Positions 34,985 to 44,860 of a DNA stretch of 64,000 nucleotides are shown here, piece by piece (the first letter of the stretch is position 1; each line of letters starts with the position of its first letter). The notes beneath the pieces are model-generated. The model worked only from the letters and a program-made list of their open reading frames with translations, was not told the origin of the DNA and did no database searches. Position numbers and translations under genes: made by a program. This stretch comes from Streptomyces sp. CA-210063. Lineage in GTDB: Bacteria; Actinomycetota; Actinomycetes; Streptomycetales; Streptomycetaceae. The stretch is from positions 806,001 to 870,000 of the forward strand of contig NZ_CP102512.1 in the NCBI RefSeq assembly GCF_024612015.1. The letters run 5' to 3'.

Positions 34985-36939
34985 GCGTAGCTCCGCTGGG
35001 TGGGATGGACGTACTCGAAGACGAGGTCTTCCTTGTGCAGCACGGGGGCCGTGCCCGTACCCGTGAACTCCCAGGCGGCGGCGTAGGAGAACTCCTCGTC
35101 CCGGCGCTCCGCCTCGCCGTCGGCCGTCTGGGACTCCTCACGGAAGTGACCGCCGCAGGACTCGCCGCGGTGCAGCGCGTCGAGGCACATCAGCTCGGCG
35201 AGTTCGAGGTAGTCGACGATCCGGTTGGCCTTCTCCAGGGACTGGTTGAACTCCTCGCCCGTCCCCGGCACCTTGATGCGTCGCCAGAACTCCTCGCGGA
35301 TCTGCGGAATCCGCTCCAGAGCCTTCCGCAACCCGCCGTCGGTACGGGCCATGCCGCAGAACTCCCACATCAGCTCACCGAGTTCACGGTGGAAGGAGTC
35401 GGGCGTACGGTCGCCGTCGACGGCGAGCAGCAGGTTCAGCCGGTCCTCGGTCTCGGCCAACACCTCCTGGACCACGGGGTGTTCGCGGCCGATCCCGTCC
35501 TGCTTCGGATGCCGGGCGAGATAGTCGTTGATCGTCGCCGGGAGGACGAAGTACCCGTCGGCGAGGCCCTGCATCAGCGCCGACGCGCCGAGCCGGTTGG
35601 CCCCGTGGTCGGAGAAGTTGGCCTCACCGATCGCGAACAGGCCGGGGACGGTGGTCTGGAGGTCGTAGTCCACCCACAGCCCGCCCATGGTGTAGTGCAC
35701 GGCCGGGTAGATCCGCATCGGCACCTCGTACGGATCCTCGTCGGTGATCCGCTGGTACATGTCGAAGAGGTTGCCGTACTTGGCCTCGACGGCCTTGCGC
35801 CCCATCCGCTCGATGGCGTCGGCGAAGTCGAGGTAGACACCTTGCCCACCGGGCCCCACTCCCCGGCCCTCGTCGCACACGTTCTTCGCGGCGCGGGAGG
35901 CGATGTCACGGGGCACGAGGTTGCCGAAGGACGGGTAGATCCGCTCCAGGTAGTAGTCGCGCTCGTCCTCGGGGATCTTGTTGGCCGGGCGGGTGTCGCC
36001 CGGGGCCTTCGGCACCCAGATCCGCCCGTCGTTGCGGAGCGACTCGCTCATCAGCGTCAGCTTGGACTGATGGTCGCCGGTGCGCGGAATGCACGTCGGA
36101 TGGATCTGCGTGAAGCAGGGGTTCGCGAACAGCGCACCCCGCCGGTGCGCCCGCCACACGGCGGTCGCGTTGGAGTTCATGGCATTCGTCGACAGGTAGA
36201 AGACGTTCCCGTACCCACCGCTCGCCAGCACCACGGCGTCCGCGAAGTACGTGTCGATCTTCCCCGTGATCAGATCCCGCGCCACGATTCCGCGCGCCCG
36301 TCCGTCGATCACGATCAGGTCGAGCATCTCGGTCCGGGGACGCATCTCCACGTTCCCGGCGGCGATCTGCCTGCTGAGGGCCTGGTAGGCACCGAGCAGG
36401 AGCTGCTGCCCCGTCTGCCCACGGGCGTAGAAGGTCCGCGAGACCTGTACGCCGCCGAAGGACCGCGTGTCGAGGAGCCCCCCGTACTCCCGGGCGAACG
36501 GCACCCCCTGCGCCACGCACTGGTCGATGATCTCCACCGAGATCTGGGCGAGCCGATGCACATTCGACTCACGGGCCCGGAAGTCGCCGCCCTTGACGGT
36601 GTCGTAGAACAGCCGGTGCACGGAGTCACCGTCGTTCCGGTAGTTCTTCGCGGCGTTGATGCCGCCCTGCGCGGCGATGGAGTGGGCGCGGCGCGGGGAG
36701 TCCTGGTAGCAGAACTGGACGACGTGGTAGCCCTGTTCGGCGAGCGTGGCGCCCGCCGAGCCGCCGGCGAGGCCCGTGCCGACGACGATGACGGTGTGCT
36801 TGCGGCGGTTGGCGGGGTTGACCAGTTTGGCCTCGAAGCGGCGCTTGTCCCAGCGCTCGTCGATGGGGCCGGCGGGCGCCTTGGCGTCGGCGACGGGCTC
36901 GCCGGTCTCGTAGTCCACATACTCGGAGGACGTAGTCAT
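34981..36939 (-). CDS. sdhA: Succinate dehydrogenase/fumarate reductase flavoprotein subunit
   Basis: A 652-residue FAD subunit that oxidises succinate to fumarate. The dinucleotide motif [20 protein letters not shown] lies near residues 49-68 and the FAD-linking histidine region is in [28 protein letters not shown] and [19 protein letters not shown] are further family signatures. It is in the expected order sdhC-sdhA-sdhB, beginning 2 bp after the sdhC stop. Streptomyces usually also carries a separate four-subunit Sdh; this would be the second, class B type enzyme. Confidence 0.96.
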   Translation of the reverse strand: MTTSSEYVDYETGEPVADAKAPAGPIDERWDKRRFEAKLVNPANRRKHTVIVVGTGLAGGSAGATLAEQGYHVVQFCYQDSPRRAHSIAAQGGINAAKNYRNDGDSVHRLFYDTVKGGDFRARESNVHRLAQISVEIIDQCVAQGVPFAREYGGLLDTRSFGGVQVSRTFYARGQTGQQLLLGAYQALSRQIAAGNVEMRPRTEMLDLIVIDGRARGIVARDLITGKIDTYFADAVVLASGGYGNVFYLSTNAMNSNATAVWRAHRRGALFANPCFTQIHPTCIPRTGDHQSKLTLMSESLRNDGRIWVPKAPGDTRPANKIPEDERDYYLERIYPSFGNLVPRDIASRAAKNVCDEGRGVGPGGQGVYLDFADAIERMGRKAVEAKYGNLFDMYQRITDEDPYEVPMRIYPAVHYTMGGLWVDYDLQTTVPGLFAIGEANFSDHGANRLGASALMQGLADGYFVLPATINDYLARHPKQDGIGREHPVVQEVLAETEDRLNLLLAVDGDRTPDSFHRELGELMWEFCGMARTDGGLRKALERIPQIREEFWRRIKVPGTGEEFNQSLEKANRIVDYLELAELMCLDALHRGESCGGHFREESQTADGEAERRDEEFSYAAAWEFTGTGTAPVLHKEDLVFEYVHPTQRSYA

Positions 36940-36941
36940 GT

Positions 36942-37658
36942 TCAGCTCACCACTCCGGTCATGACGCCCACGGGTACGGCGACGAAGCCGACCGTGAGCA
37001 GCAGCGCGAGGACGTTGGCGATGGTCTTCAGGGCGCGGTCGCGGGTGCGGCTGCCGGCGCCGAGGGTCTGCGCGGCGCTCCAGAAGCCGTGCCGGATGTG
37101 CAGGCCGAGCGCGAGCATCGCGACGATGTAGAGGGTGTTGCCGTACCAGGTGGAGAAGGTGTCGATCACGTTCTGGTACGGGTGACCTGCCTCGAAGCCG
37201 TTCGGGTGGACGGTGCCGGTCGTCAGGTCGAGGATGTGCCAGACGATGAACAGGCCGAGGATGATGCCGCCCCACCGCATGGTGCGGGTCGCGTAGCTCG
37301 CCCGGCGCTTGGTGTGGACGTACTTGTTCGGCCGGGCCTTGATGTCGCGGCGGCTGAGCTGGTAGGCGGCCGTGGCGTGGGCGACGACCGCAGCGACGAG
37401 GACCACGCGGACGATCCACAGGGCCCATTCGTGGTGCAGGAAGGGCTCGCCGAGGGTGCGCAGCCAGTGCGCGTAGCCGTTGAACTCGTCCGAGCCGAAG
37501 AAGATCTTGAGGTTGCCCAGCATATGGACGACCAGGTAGGCGAGCATGATCAGACCGCTGACGGCCATGACCGTCTTCTTGCCGAGGGAGCTGTCCCACA
37601 CCGTGCGCGCCATGGACGGTTTTCGTTCCGTCCGTTCCGTCCGCGTTGCCAGAGCCAT
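36942..37658 (-). CDS. sdhC: Succinate dehydrogenase cytochrome b subunit (class B, five-helix)
   Basis: A 238-residue membrane subunit with five predicted helices (about 29-49, 75-100, 125-150, 168-190 and 215-235). Histidines in [23 protein letters not shown] and [13 protein letters not shown] are the expected diheme ligands. A single large cytochrome b polypeptide in place of SdhC plus SdhD identifies the class B complex that reacts with menaquinone. The ATG at 37658 has no strong ribosome site; ATG 37613 (MARTVWD) is a reasonable alternative. Confidence 0.93.
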   Translation of the reverse strand: MALATRTERTERKPSMARTVWDSSLGKKTVMAVSGLIMLAYLVVHMLGNLKIFFGSDEFNGYAHWLRTLGEPFLHHEWALWIVRVVLVAAVVAHATAAYQLSRRDIKARPNKYVHTKRRASYATRTMRWGGIILGLFIVWHILDLTTGTVHPNGFEAGHPYQNVIDTFSTWYGNTLYIVAMLALGLHIRHGFWSAAQTLGAGSRTRDRALKTIANVLALLLTVGFVAVPVGVMTGVVS

Positions 37659-37715
37659 GGAACAGACGCTAGAACCGCTTCACCCCATCGGTCCAAGACA
37701 TGAAACAGCTCGATT

Positions 37716-37734
37716 CGATAGCCGGAAACTATCG
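37716..37734. promoter_or_regulatory. LysR-type operator between sdhC and the LysR gene
   Basis: CGATAG-N7-CTATCG, a perfect 6-bp dyad enclosing ATAG-N7-CTAT, which fits the T-N11-A LysR box. It ends 17 bp before the LysR start in a 93-bp divergent gap, so it could control both directions. Confidence 0.65.
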
Positions 37735-37751
37735 TCCCGTATCGTGGAGGG

Positions 37752-38636
37752 ATGCAGTTCCAGCAGCTCCAGTACTTCGTGGCGGTCGCCGAGACCAGGC
37801 ATTTCACCCGGGCCGCCGAGCTGGTCCATGTGGCGCAGCCGTCGCTGTCCCAGCAGATCAAGGCGCTGGAACGGGAGTTGGGGGCGGACCTCTTCCAGCG
37901 GGCGCGCGGCAACATCACGCTGACCGACGCCGGTGAGGCGCTGCTGCCGCTGGCCCGCCGCATCCTCGCCGACACGGACACGGCCCGGCACGAGGTGCAG
38001 GAGCTGGTGCAGCTGCGCCGGGGCCGGGTCCGGCTCGGCGCGACCCCGAGCCTGTGCACCGGCCTGCTGCCCGACGTGTTGCGCGCCTTCCACGACCGCT
38101 ATCCCGGCATCCGGCTACTGATCGAGGAGGGCGGCTCCCACGACCTCGTACGGCAGCTCGCGCGCGGCGCCCTCGACCTGGCCCTGGTCGTCCTCCCCCT
38201 TCCCACGCCCTCCCCGGCCCTGACCACGGTGGAGCTGCTGCGCGAGGACCTGGTGGTGGTGTCCTCCCCGGATGCGTCGAGGCCCGGCGACGGCCGCCGT
38301 ACCGTCCGCATCCCCGACCTGGAGGGCGAGCGTCTGGTCATGTTCCGGCACGGCTACGACCTGCGCGAACTCACCGTCGCCGCGTGCCGCTCCGCCGGGT
38401 TCGAGCCGGACTTCGCGGTGGAGGGCGGCGAGATGGACGCGGTCCTGGGGTTCGTCCGGGCGGGGCTGGGCGTCGCCGTCGTCCCCCGCATGGTCGCCAC
38501 CCGCGCGGGGCGGGGCCTGAGGGTCACCCCCTTGGCCCGCCCCGGGCTGCACCGCACCATCGCGCTGGCCCACCGCAGCGATGTGGCTCCGCCTCGGGCC
38601 GCGCGGGAGTTGCAGCGGATGTTGGTGGAGCGGTGA
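37752..38636 (+). CDS. LysR-family transcriptional regulator
   Basis: A 294-residue LysR protein with the N-terminal winged helix (MQFQQLQYFVAVAETRHFTR, then AAELVHVAQPSLSQQIKALE) and a periplasmic-binding-like effector domain (about 90-290). It is divergent from sdhCAB with a LysR-box dyad between them, so control of that operon by a small-molecule effector is likely. ATG 37752 follows TGGAGGG with a short spacing. Confidence 0.93.
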   Translation: MQFQQLQYFVAVAETRHFTRAAELVHVAQPSLSQQIKALERELGADLFQRARGNITLTDAGEALLPLARRILADTDTARHEVQELVQLRRGRVRLGATPSLCTGLLPDVLRAFHDRYPGIRLLIEEGGSHDLVRQLARGALDLALVVLPLPTPSPALTTVELLREDLVVVSSPDASRPGDGRRTVRIPDLEGERLVMFRHGYDLRELTVAACRSAGFEPDFAVEGGEMDAVLGFVRAGLGVAVVPRMVATRAGRGLRVTPLARPGLHRTIALAHRSDVAPPRAARELQRMLVER

Positions 38637-38699
38637 GCGTGCGCGGTTGTTCCGGCAGCGCCATTGAGCGTGGTCGCCGTTCGGGTCTGCGGGTTCGCT

Positions 38700-38736
38700 G
38701 TGGCTGGTCGCGCAGTTCCCCGCGCCCCTTAACGGC
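38700..38736 (-). repeat. Dispersed intergenic palindrome, copy C (one arm)
   Basis: GTGGCTGGTCGCGCAGTTCC followed by CCGCGCCCCTTAACGG, between the convergent LysR and GGDEF-EAL genes. Confidence 0.75.
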
Positions 38737-38766
38737 GCTGCAGGCCCCGTCGAGCGACAGCGGCTC

Positions 38767-40911
38767 CTATCCCGTCGCGTCCACCAGCGCCAGTTCGTGC
38801 AGGCGCTCCGGTGGGCCCGGGCGGGCGTAGTACCAGCCCTGGGCCGTGTCGCAGCCCAGTATCCGCAGTTGTTCGGCCTGGGCGCCGGTCTCGACGCCCT
38901 CGACGGTGACCGCGAGATCGAGGCTGTGGGCGAGGGAGACGATCCCCTCGACGATCTTCAGGTCGACGGGGTCGGCCGGGAACTGCTGCATGCTCTGGGT
39001 GAAGGAGCGGTCCAACTTCAGGACGCGGACCGGCAGTCGGCGCAGATTGGCGAGGTTGGAGTAGCCGGTGCCGAAGTCGTCGAGGGCGATGTCGACGCCC
39101 ATCTCGGAGAGCCTGCGCAGGGGTTTGAGCAGGTCGTCGTCGGCGCCGATCAGGGCGGACTCGGTGACCTCCAGGCAGAGGGCGTCGGGTTCGAGGCCCG
39201 CGCGCTCCAGGATGTCGACGGTGTCCTGGACCAGGCCGGGGTGGGTCAGCTGGCACGGGGAGAGATTGACATTGACCCGCAGCGGGCCGGTCGCTCCCGT
39301 ACCGCCGTGCCGTTCCTGCCATGCGCGGGCCTGGCGCACCGACTGCTCCAGGACCCAGCGGCCGAGCGGCACGATCAGGCCGGTGCGCTCGGCGAGCGGG
39401 ATGAAACGGTCGGGACCGAGGACGCCGTGCTGCGGATGCAGCCAGCGGACCAGGGCCTCGGCGCCGCGTACCGTGCCGTCGCCGAGGTGGACCAGCGGCT
39501 GGTACTCGATGAAGAACTCGCCCCGGTCCAGGGCGGCGGGCAAGGCGGTGGTGAGTCCGTGCCGGGTGATCGCGCGGGCGTCGGCCTCGGCGTCGGCCAT
39601 CTCGTAGCGGTTGCCGCCCGCCGACTTGGCCCGGTACATCGTGATGTCGGCGCTGCGCAGCACCTCCGCCGGGCCGCGCTCCCCCGCCGGGCCCTCGACG
39701 ATGCCGATGCTGCCGCGGACCAGCAGCTCCCGGCCCTCGATGCGGACCGGCGTGACCAGCGCGTTCATGATGCGGTCGGCGAGTTCGTCGACCTCGCGTT
39801 CGGTGTCGGTGCCGGTGGTCAGGGCCACGAACTCGTCGCCGCCGAGCCGGGCGACCATCTCGCCGGGCGCGGTCGCGCAGGACTGCAGCCGGTCGGCGAC
39901 CTCGACGAGCAGCCGGTCGCCGGCCGCGTGGCCGAGGCTGTCGTTGATGGTCTTGAAGCCGTCGAGGTCGAGATAGCACAGGCCGAAGCGCTGGCCGTCG
40001 CCCGCCGCGAGGGCCTTCTCCAGACGCTCGAAGAACAGGGTGCGGTTGGGCAGCCCGGTGAGCGCGTCATGGGTGGCCTCGTAGCGGAGGCGGAGGTTGA
40101 GCAGACGGCGCTCGGTGGTGTCCTCCATGAGGGCCAGCTGGTACTGGGGCCGGCCGTCCGCGTCACGCAGCAGGGACACCGTCAGGTTGGTCCACAGGAC
40201 CGTTCCGTCAGGTCGGTAGAACGCCTTTTCGGCGTGGTAGTGCTCGCGTTCACCGCGGACCAGTTCGTCGTACAGGCGCCAGACCTGGGGCGCGTCGTCG
40301 GGGTGGGTCCACTCGGTGACACTGCGCCCGCGCATCGCCTGCTCGGTGACACCGAACATACGCAGCAGCGCGCCGTTGACCTGGAGGATGTTGCCTTCGA
40401 GGTCGGCGATGCCGATGCCTATGGCGGCGCCCTCGAACACCGCGCGGAAACGGGCCTCGGTCGCGTGCAGCGCCCGGGCCACCGCGCCCTGGGCCTCCAG
40501 CGCCGCGCGGGCGATCGCCTCCTGCTCGGCCAGCGTCCGCTGCCGCAGCGCCTCGGCGTATCCGGCGGCCATCGCGGACTGCAGCCGCGCGGCGCGGGCC
40601 CGCAGATCGTCCTGGGGTCCGTCACCGCCGCAGTAGAGCACCAGGTAGGCGTCGACACAGTCCAGGGTCCGGCTGAGCGCCTCGGGTTCGGTGCAGTGCG
40701 CCTCGACCAGGGCGGCGCCGATGGCCCTGCCCGCCTCGGCGTCGTACGTCCTGGCCCGCAGCGCCTCGCTGAGCACGCGGGCCAGCGGCAGAAGTCGTTC
40801 CTCGAACTCGGGCCGGGTCAGCGACGTGGAGGTGGCGGGGTAGACCGCGCGGCTCCAGATCGTCGCGAACCGGCGAAGTCTGTCCTCCGGCCCGTCCGGC
40901 TCCGCCCTCAC
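38767..40911 (-). CDS. rmdA: PAS-GGDEF-EAL cyclic-di-GMP protein, RmdA-like
   Basis: A 714-residue cytosolic protein. An N-terminal helical region (1-165) is followed by PAS (about 170-290), GGDEF (about 300-460, with the intact active motif LGGDEFV) and EAL (about 475-710, with GAEALVRW, NLSPCQLTHP, ESALIG and DDFGTGYSNL). Both catalytic signatures look intact, so either synthesis or breakdown of c-di-GMP is possible. The arrangement and place near sdh resemble RmdA of S. coelicolor, a phosphodiesterase affecting development; that assignment is from memory. The start GTG 40911 overlaps the methyltransferase stop (GTGA). Confidence 0.88.
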   Translation of the reverse strand: MRAEPDGPEDRLRRFATIWSRAVYPATSTSLTRPEFEERLLPLARVLSEALRARTYDAEAGRAIGAALVEAHCTEPEALSRTLDCVDAYLVLYCGGDGPQDDLRARAARLQSAMAAGYAEALRQRTLAEQEAIARAALEAQGAVARALHATEARFRAVFEGAAIGIGIADLEGNILQVNGALLRMFGVTEQAMRGRSVTEWTHPDDAPQVWRLYDELVRGEREHYHAEKAFYRPDGTVLWTNLTVSLLRDADGRPQYQLALMEDTTERRLLNLRLRYEATHDALTGLPNRTLFFERLEKALAAGDGQRFGLCYLDLDGFKTINDSLGHAAGDRLLVEVADRLQSCATAPGEMVARLGGDEFVALTTGTDTEREVDELADRIMNALVTPVRIEGRELLVRGSIGIVEGPAGERGPAEVLRSADITMYRAKSAGGNRYEMADAEADARAITRHGLTTALPAALDRGEFFIEYQPLVHLGDGTVRGAEALVRWLHPQHGVLGPDRFIPLAERTGLIVPLGRWVLEQSVRQARAWQERHGGTGATGPLRVNVNLSPCQLTHPGLVQDTVDILERAGLEPDALCLEVTESALIGADDDLLKPLRRLSEMGVDIALDDFGTGYSNLANLRRLPVRVLKLDRSFTQSMQQFPADPVDLKIVEGIVSLAHSLDLAVTVEGVETGAQAEQLRILGCDTAQGWYYARPGPPERLHELALVDATG

Positions 40912-41720
40912 GCTTTGGTCCCCACTCCGGCGAACCCCGAGAAGGCGTACGGATCCTCGTCCTCCGGAGCCGTGTCGGGCCGCCACTTCGCCATCGGCAC
41001 CAGTCCGGGTTCCACCATGTCGTACCCCTCGAAGAACCGCGCGATCTCGTCGCGAGAGCGCATGATCAGCGGATTGCGAATGTCCTTGTACACGTCCACC
41101 GCGCCCTCGGCCCGCTCCTGGGGGAGCGGGATCCCTTCGAAGGAGGCGTGCGAGACGACGAGTACGCTGCCGGGCGCGAGCGCGTCGCGCAGCTCGGCCA
41201 CCGCTCCGTACGGGTCGTCCGTGTCCTCCACGAAGTGCAGTATGGCAACCAGGAGCAGCGCCACCGGGCGGTTCAGGTCGATGAGTCGCTCAACACGGGG
41301 GCTCGTGAGGATGTCCCGGGGCTTGCGGAGGTCGGCCGCGACCACGTCCGTGTCGTCGTCCCCCTCCAAAACCGCCTGGCTGTGTGCTACGGCGACGGGG
41401 TCGTGGTCGACATAGACGACCCGTGCGCCGGGGCTGGCGCCCTGGGCGACCTCGTGCACATTTCCGAAGGTGGGGATCCCGGATCCGACGTCCAGGAACT
41501 GGGTGATGCCCGAGCCGGCCGCGTACCGCACGGCGCGGCGCATGAACGCCCGGTTCGCCTGCATGATCTTGGGCAGGCCCGGCATGAACTCCATGGCCCT
41601 GCGGGCCGCTTCCCGGTCGACCTCGAAGTTGTGCGAACCGCCCAGGTAGTAGTCGTACATCCGGGCCACGGACGGCATCGAGATGTCGATGCTCCGAGGA
41701 GCCCAGGCGGGACGCTCCAT
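40908..41720 (-). CDS. SAM-dependent methyltransferase family protein (PF04672/DUF574 type)
   Basis: A 270-residue protein with the family N-terminus ARMYDYYLGGSHNFEVDREA, the SAM-binding QFLDVGSGIPT near residues 73-83, VVYVDHDPVAVAHSQAVL and the late motif ALLLVAILHFVEDTDDP. This family is much expanded in Streptomyces; known substrates are few. GGAGAACACAG precedes the ATG. Its stop overlaps the start of the GGDEF-EAL gene, so the two are co-translated, which suggests a link with c-di-GMP signalling that sequence cannot prove. Confidence 0.9.
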   Translation of the reverse strand: MERPAWAPRSIDISMPSVARMYDYYLGGSHNFEVDREAARRAMEFMPGLPKIMQANRAFMRRAVRYAAGSGITQFLDVGSGIPTFGNVHEVAQGASPGARVVYVDHDPVAVAHSQAVLEGDDDTDVVAADLRKPRDILTSPRVERLIDLNRPVALLLVAILHFVEDTDDPYGAVAELRDALAPGSVLVVSHASFEGIPLPQERAEGAVDVYKDIRNPLIMRSRDEIARFFEGYDMVEPGLVPMAKWRPDTAPEDEDPYAFSGFAGVGTKA

Positions 41721-41956
41721 CTGTGTTCTCCAACGCGTCGGGGGTGGCGTAGGCGATCCGGTGTTCGAGCTGAGGCTACTGATCGTCCGCCGAAGGAGCG
41801 AGTAAAAACGGAAAATGACCGTCCGTTCAAGCTCACTGCCGATGGCACATGCCCAACCGGCGCCCCGACCATGCCGGTTCGGCTACCCGACAGTTCCCCG
41901 ATCCCCAACACCGCGCCCACGCCCGCCTGTTCGGCCGTGCCCGGGCATGCCAAGCG

Positions 41957-41992
41957 GTCCGCCCCCTCCGCGGTGCTGCGGAGGGGGCGGAC
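41957..41992 (-). terminator. Terminator of the repeat lipoprotein gene
   Basis: A perfect 15-bp stem, GTCCGCCCCCTCCGC (41957-41971) with its complement at 41978-41992, and a 6-nt loop, 58 bp beyond the lipoprotein stop. The rest of the 329-bp gap 41721-42049 holds the methyltransferase promoter region (AT-rich patch at 41802-41815) and no gene. Confidence 0.85.
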
Positions 41993-42049
41993 CCGGATCG
42001 GCCGCGCCGGTGTGGTGCGTCCGGCGTTCTTCTCTGTGGAAGGTGATCC

Positions 42050-43063
42050 TTACTTCTTCGCGCCGATCGGCTCTCCGTCGCCGTTGATGGCGAACCAGGT
42101 ACCGCCCACACCCTGGCCGTTGGTGTCACCCGGGGCCTTGTCGCTGGCGAAGGTGTAGAGCGGGATGCAGTTGATCGTCTGCTGCTTGATGCCGTCGGGA
42201 CGGTCGAAGACCGTGTAGCCCTTCAGCAGGATGCCCTCGGTGTCGTTCTTGTCGACAGGGGCGACGACCGGCCACTTGTCGAGGCAGGCGCCGGTGCACG
42301 CCGTCGACATCGGCCACTGCGTGTCCTTCATGAACCGGTAGACCGTCATGCCGTTCTTGTCGACGACGATCTCGCCGAGCTTGGCGTCCTTGCGGGTGGT
42401 CAGGCCGGCCTGCTCGACCGCCTCGCCACCGGCGTCGCCCGCGCCACCGGTGCCGGCTCCGCCGCCCTTGGTGGAGGCCTTCTTGCCGTTGGGGTCCGAG
42501 GCGAACCAAGTGCCCTTGAGGCCCTGGCCCTTGATGTCACCGGCCTTGGTGTCCTTGGCGAAGTAGTACATGGGCCAGCCGCCGACCGTCAGCTGCTTGG
42601 TGCCGTCGGGGCGGCTGACCTCGCCGAGCAGTGCCTTGTCGACACCCTGGGCGGCGGTGGCGCCCGAGGCGGGCACCGGCGGCCAGGTGGTGGCGCACTC
42701 GCCCTCGCAGGTCGTCTTCGGCGGCTCGAACGAGTCCTTGTCGAAGCGGTACAGGGTGCGTCCGGCGCTGTCCGTGAGGACCTTGCCGTACTCGTCGCTG
42801 TTCCACACGGTCAGCTGACCCGCGGAGGCCGCGGTGGTCGACTGGGCCTGGTCCGACGTACCGGAGCCCGCCGTACCCGCACCGGCCGTGCCCGCGCCCG
42901 CCGTACCCGCACCGGCGATGGTGCCGGCGCCGAGCGTCGGGGTGGAAGCGGCGCCCACGTTCTGCGAGGACGTGGACCCCTGTTCCTGACCGCATGCAGT
43001 CGTCAGCACCAGCACAGCCGCAGCGGTGGCTACGAGTGAGGCGCTCCGCCAGGAGGTCTTCAT
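42050..43063 (-). CDS. Lipoprotein with two secreted-repeat (PF03640) units
   Basis: A 337-residue lipoprotein: signal peptide and lipobox LTTAC with acylation at C24, an AGAGT repeat linker (residues 46-66), then two copies of the roughly 110-residue domain seen in COG4315 proteins. Each copy has the core YGKVLTDSAGRTLYRFDKDS or GEIVVDKNGMTVYRFMKD, a C-x3-C pair (CEGECATTWPP; CTGACLDKWPV) and a LKGTWFA or VGGTWFA end. It resembles the SCO0930 type of Streptomyces lipoproteins linked with differentiation, from memory. The paired cysteines and aromatic residues suggest ligand or metal binding; no enzymatic role is visible. Confidence 0.9.
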   Translation of the reverse strand: MKTSWRSASLVATAAAVLVLTTACGQEQGSTSSQNVGAASTPTLGAGTIAGAGTAGAGTAGAGTAGSGTSDQAQSTTAASAGQLTVWNSDEYGKVLTDSAGRTLYRFDKDSFEPPKTTCEGECATTWPPVPASGATAAQGVDKALLGEVSRPDGTKQLTVGGWPMYYFAKDTKAGDIKGQGLKGTWFASDPNGKKASTKGGGAGTGGAGDAGGEAVEQAGLTTRKDAKLGEIVVDKNGMTVYRFMKDTQWPMSTACTGACLDKWPVVAPVDKNDTEGILLKGYTVFDRPDGIKQQTINCIPLYTFASDKAPGDTNGQGVGGTWFAINGDGEPIGAKK

Positions 43064-43323
43064 TCCAACTCCCCGTGATTCCGGTGGGTGTTGCAGCGCC
43101 CTACTGCGCCGCTCGCTGGCCCTAGGTACGGGCGGGAGTGGCTGAAGTGTTCAACGCGGCACGAATTTCTTTCCGAAGTCTGTGACGCGGTTCGTGGCAC
43201 GGCCTGCGGAGGAATCGAAAGGGGGTCAGCGTCCGACGCCCACACTCAAACCTTCGGGGCCGTTTTTCGCTCCTTCGGAGCAATCCCTCCAGTGCTCCGG
43301 CTTACGCGGGCGCGTGAGCACGG

Positions 43324-43950
43324 ATGATCTCCGACGTGCAAGGACCCCAGCGGACCCGATCCGCTCTCGCCCTGCGGCTGTCGGCCCTGCTCGCACTCAC
43401 CTGGCTTCTCACCGGAGCGCCGAGCGGCACGGCGGTCGCCGACGCCTGTGCGTACGCCTCTCTCGGCCCGGACAGCGGCGGCGCGGTCGCCGTGGCGATC
43501 GGGGGCACCGACTCCTGCGAGCCGGTTCCGGAGACCACACCCACGCCCACGCCGTCCCCCACCCCCGATCCGCCGCCGGAGCCGACGTGCCCGCCGGAGC
43601 CGACGCCCACCCCGACTCCCCCGCCGGAGCCACCGCCGTCCACGCCCGCCCCCACACCCGACCCCGCCCCGGACCCCCCACCGACACCGACGCCCACGCC
43701 GCCGCCGAGGCCCGCGCCACCACCGCCGCCTCCGCCGCCCGTCACCGAGGCGCCCCGGCCCGTCCCCGCCCCGAAGCCGAAGCCCACGCCGAGCGCGAGT
43801 CCCGAGGCCTCGCCGACCCCGGTGAGTTATCCGCCGTACCGGACGCCGGCCCGCTCGCAGGCCAAGCGCTCCGGTCCGTCCCTCGTCTCGCTCGCCCTGC
43901 TCGTCACCGTGCCCGCGGTGTTCGCCGCCGCCGCCCTGCGTCCGCGCTGA
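43324..43950 (+). CDS. Proline-rich cell-surface protein with C-terminal anchor
   Basis: A 208-residue protein with a signal peptide (residues 1-40), a short folded segment with two cysteines, about 110 residues dominated by PTPTP, PPPEP and PPPPP runs, and a C-terminal hydrophobic helix ending in RPR. The proline stretch would be an extended spacer through the cell wall. The C-terminal helix and arginine tail look like a sorting-type end, but no LPXTG or LAXTG precedes it. A class F sortase gene lies 1.7 kb away. ATG 43324 follows a weak ribosome site; 260 bp of promoter region separate it from the divergent lipoprotein gene. Confidence 0.85.
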   Translation: MISDVQGPQRTRSALALRLSALLALTWLLTGAPSGTAVADACAYASLGPDSGGAVAVAIGGTDSCEPVPETTPTPTPSPTPDPPPEPTCPPEPTPTPTPPPEPPPSTPAPTPDPAPDPPPTPTPTPPPRPAPPPPPPPPVTEAPRPVPAPKPKPTPSASPEASPTPVSYPPYRTPARSQAKRSGPSLVSLALLVTVPAVFAAAALRPR

Positions 43951-43966
43951 CCCCTGGAGGAACCTC

Positions 43967-44731
43967 TTGTCGGAATGGCTTGTTCTCACCCTCGCGATGG
44001 GGGCGGCCTGCGTCGTCGTCCTCATCGTGGCCGTAGTACGGCATCACGCCGCACCCGCGGACGAGGACCCGTCCGAGACCCCGGACGTCATCGAGTACAT
44101 CACCATGATGATCGGCGTGGTGTACGCCATCGTCCTGGGCCTCGCCATCGCCGGTGTCTGGGAGGCCCGCAGCGCCGCGCAGGACCAGGTCCAGGCGGAG
44201 GCGCAGGCCCTGCACGAGATCAGCGAGCGGGTGCGGGTGTACCCCGAGGACGTGCGCGACCGCATCCGCGGCGACATCGACGCGTATGTCGGCCATGTGG
44301 TGACCACCGAGTGGAAGGTCATGGCCGAGAAGGGCGAGGTGACCGAGCGCGGCACCGAGCTGTTCGCGACCGTCCGTCACGACGTCACCGACTACGAACC
44401 GCGCAGCGACTTCGAGGCGCAGTCCTACCAGCCGCTGCTCGACCAGGTGGCGGCGGCCGACGCGGCGCGCGGCAGCCGCGCGGACTCCACCGGCGAGACG
44501 ATGCCCGGTGTGGTCTGGTTCGGCCTCATCATCGGCGCCGTCGTGACGGTCGGCATGGTGTTCGCCCTACAGATCCGGCGTACGGCGCGCGAGCTGATCC
44601 TCGCCGGTCTGTTCTCCGCCCTCATCGCCTTCCTGCTGTTCCTCGTCTGGGACTTCGACGCGCCCTACAGCCGGGGACTCTCGGCCACGGCGGACCCGTT
44701 CCTGACCCTGTTCCCGAACGTGCGCGGGTGA
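43967..44731 (+). CDS. Integral membrane protein, DUF4239-like
   Basis: A 254-residue protein with a hydrophobic pair at residues 5-55, a long central helical region of about 120 residues and two C-terminal helices (about 180-230). DUF4239 proteins have this bestrophin-like layout of two hydrophobic ends around a soluble middle; the function is unknown. The start is TTG at 43967, backed by GGAGG six bases upstream; no in-frame ATG exists nearby. It lies 16 bp after the proline-rich protein gene, so they form an operon. Confidence 0.85.
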   Translation: MSEWLVLTLAMGAACVVVLIVAVVRHHAAPADEDPSETPDVIEYITMMIGVVYAIVLGLAIAGVWEARSAAQDQVQAEAQALHEISERVRVYPEDVRDRIRGDIDAYVGHVVTTEWKVMAEKGEVTERGTELFATVRHDVTDYEPRSDFEAQSYQPLLDQVAAADAARGSRADSTGETMPGVVWFGLIIGAVVTVGMVFALQIRRTARELILAGLFSALIAFLLFLVWDFDAPYSRGLSATADPFLTLFPNVRG

Positions 44732-44751
44732 CGGCCGCTCAAGCCCGTCGA

Positions 44752-44797
44752 TACGGCCGGGGGACGGACGCCACGCCGCGTCCGTCCCCCGGCCGTA
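44752..44797. terminator. Bidirectional terminator between convergent genes
   Basis: A perfect 19-bp stem, TACGGCCGGGGGACGGACG (44752-44770) with its complement at 44779-44797, and an 8-nt loop. Confidence 0.9.
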
Positions 44798-44860
44798 CGC
44801 GTGCCGGGCCCCCTGTGCGGAGCAACGGCCGCGGCTCCGCCTGACCGCCGTTCCTCTCGC

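Noticed and set aside
43500..43760. The long proline/threonine run as a possible frameshifted or spurious frame
   Set aside because: It is framed by a good signal peptide and a C-terminal helix in the same frame, and the following gene is tightly linked, so it is a real proline-rich spacer.
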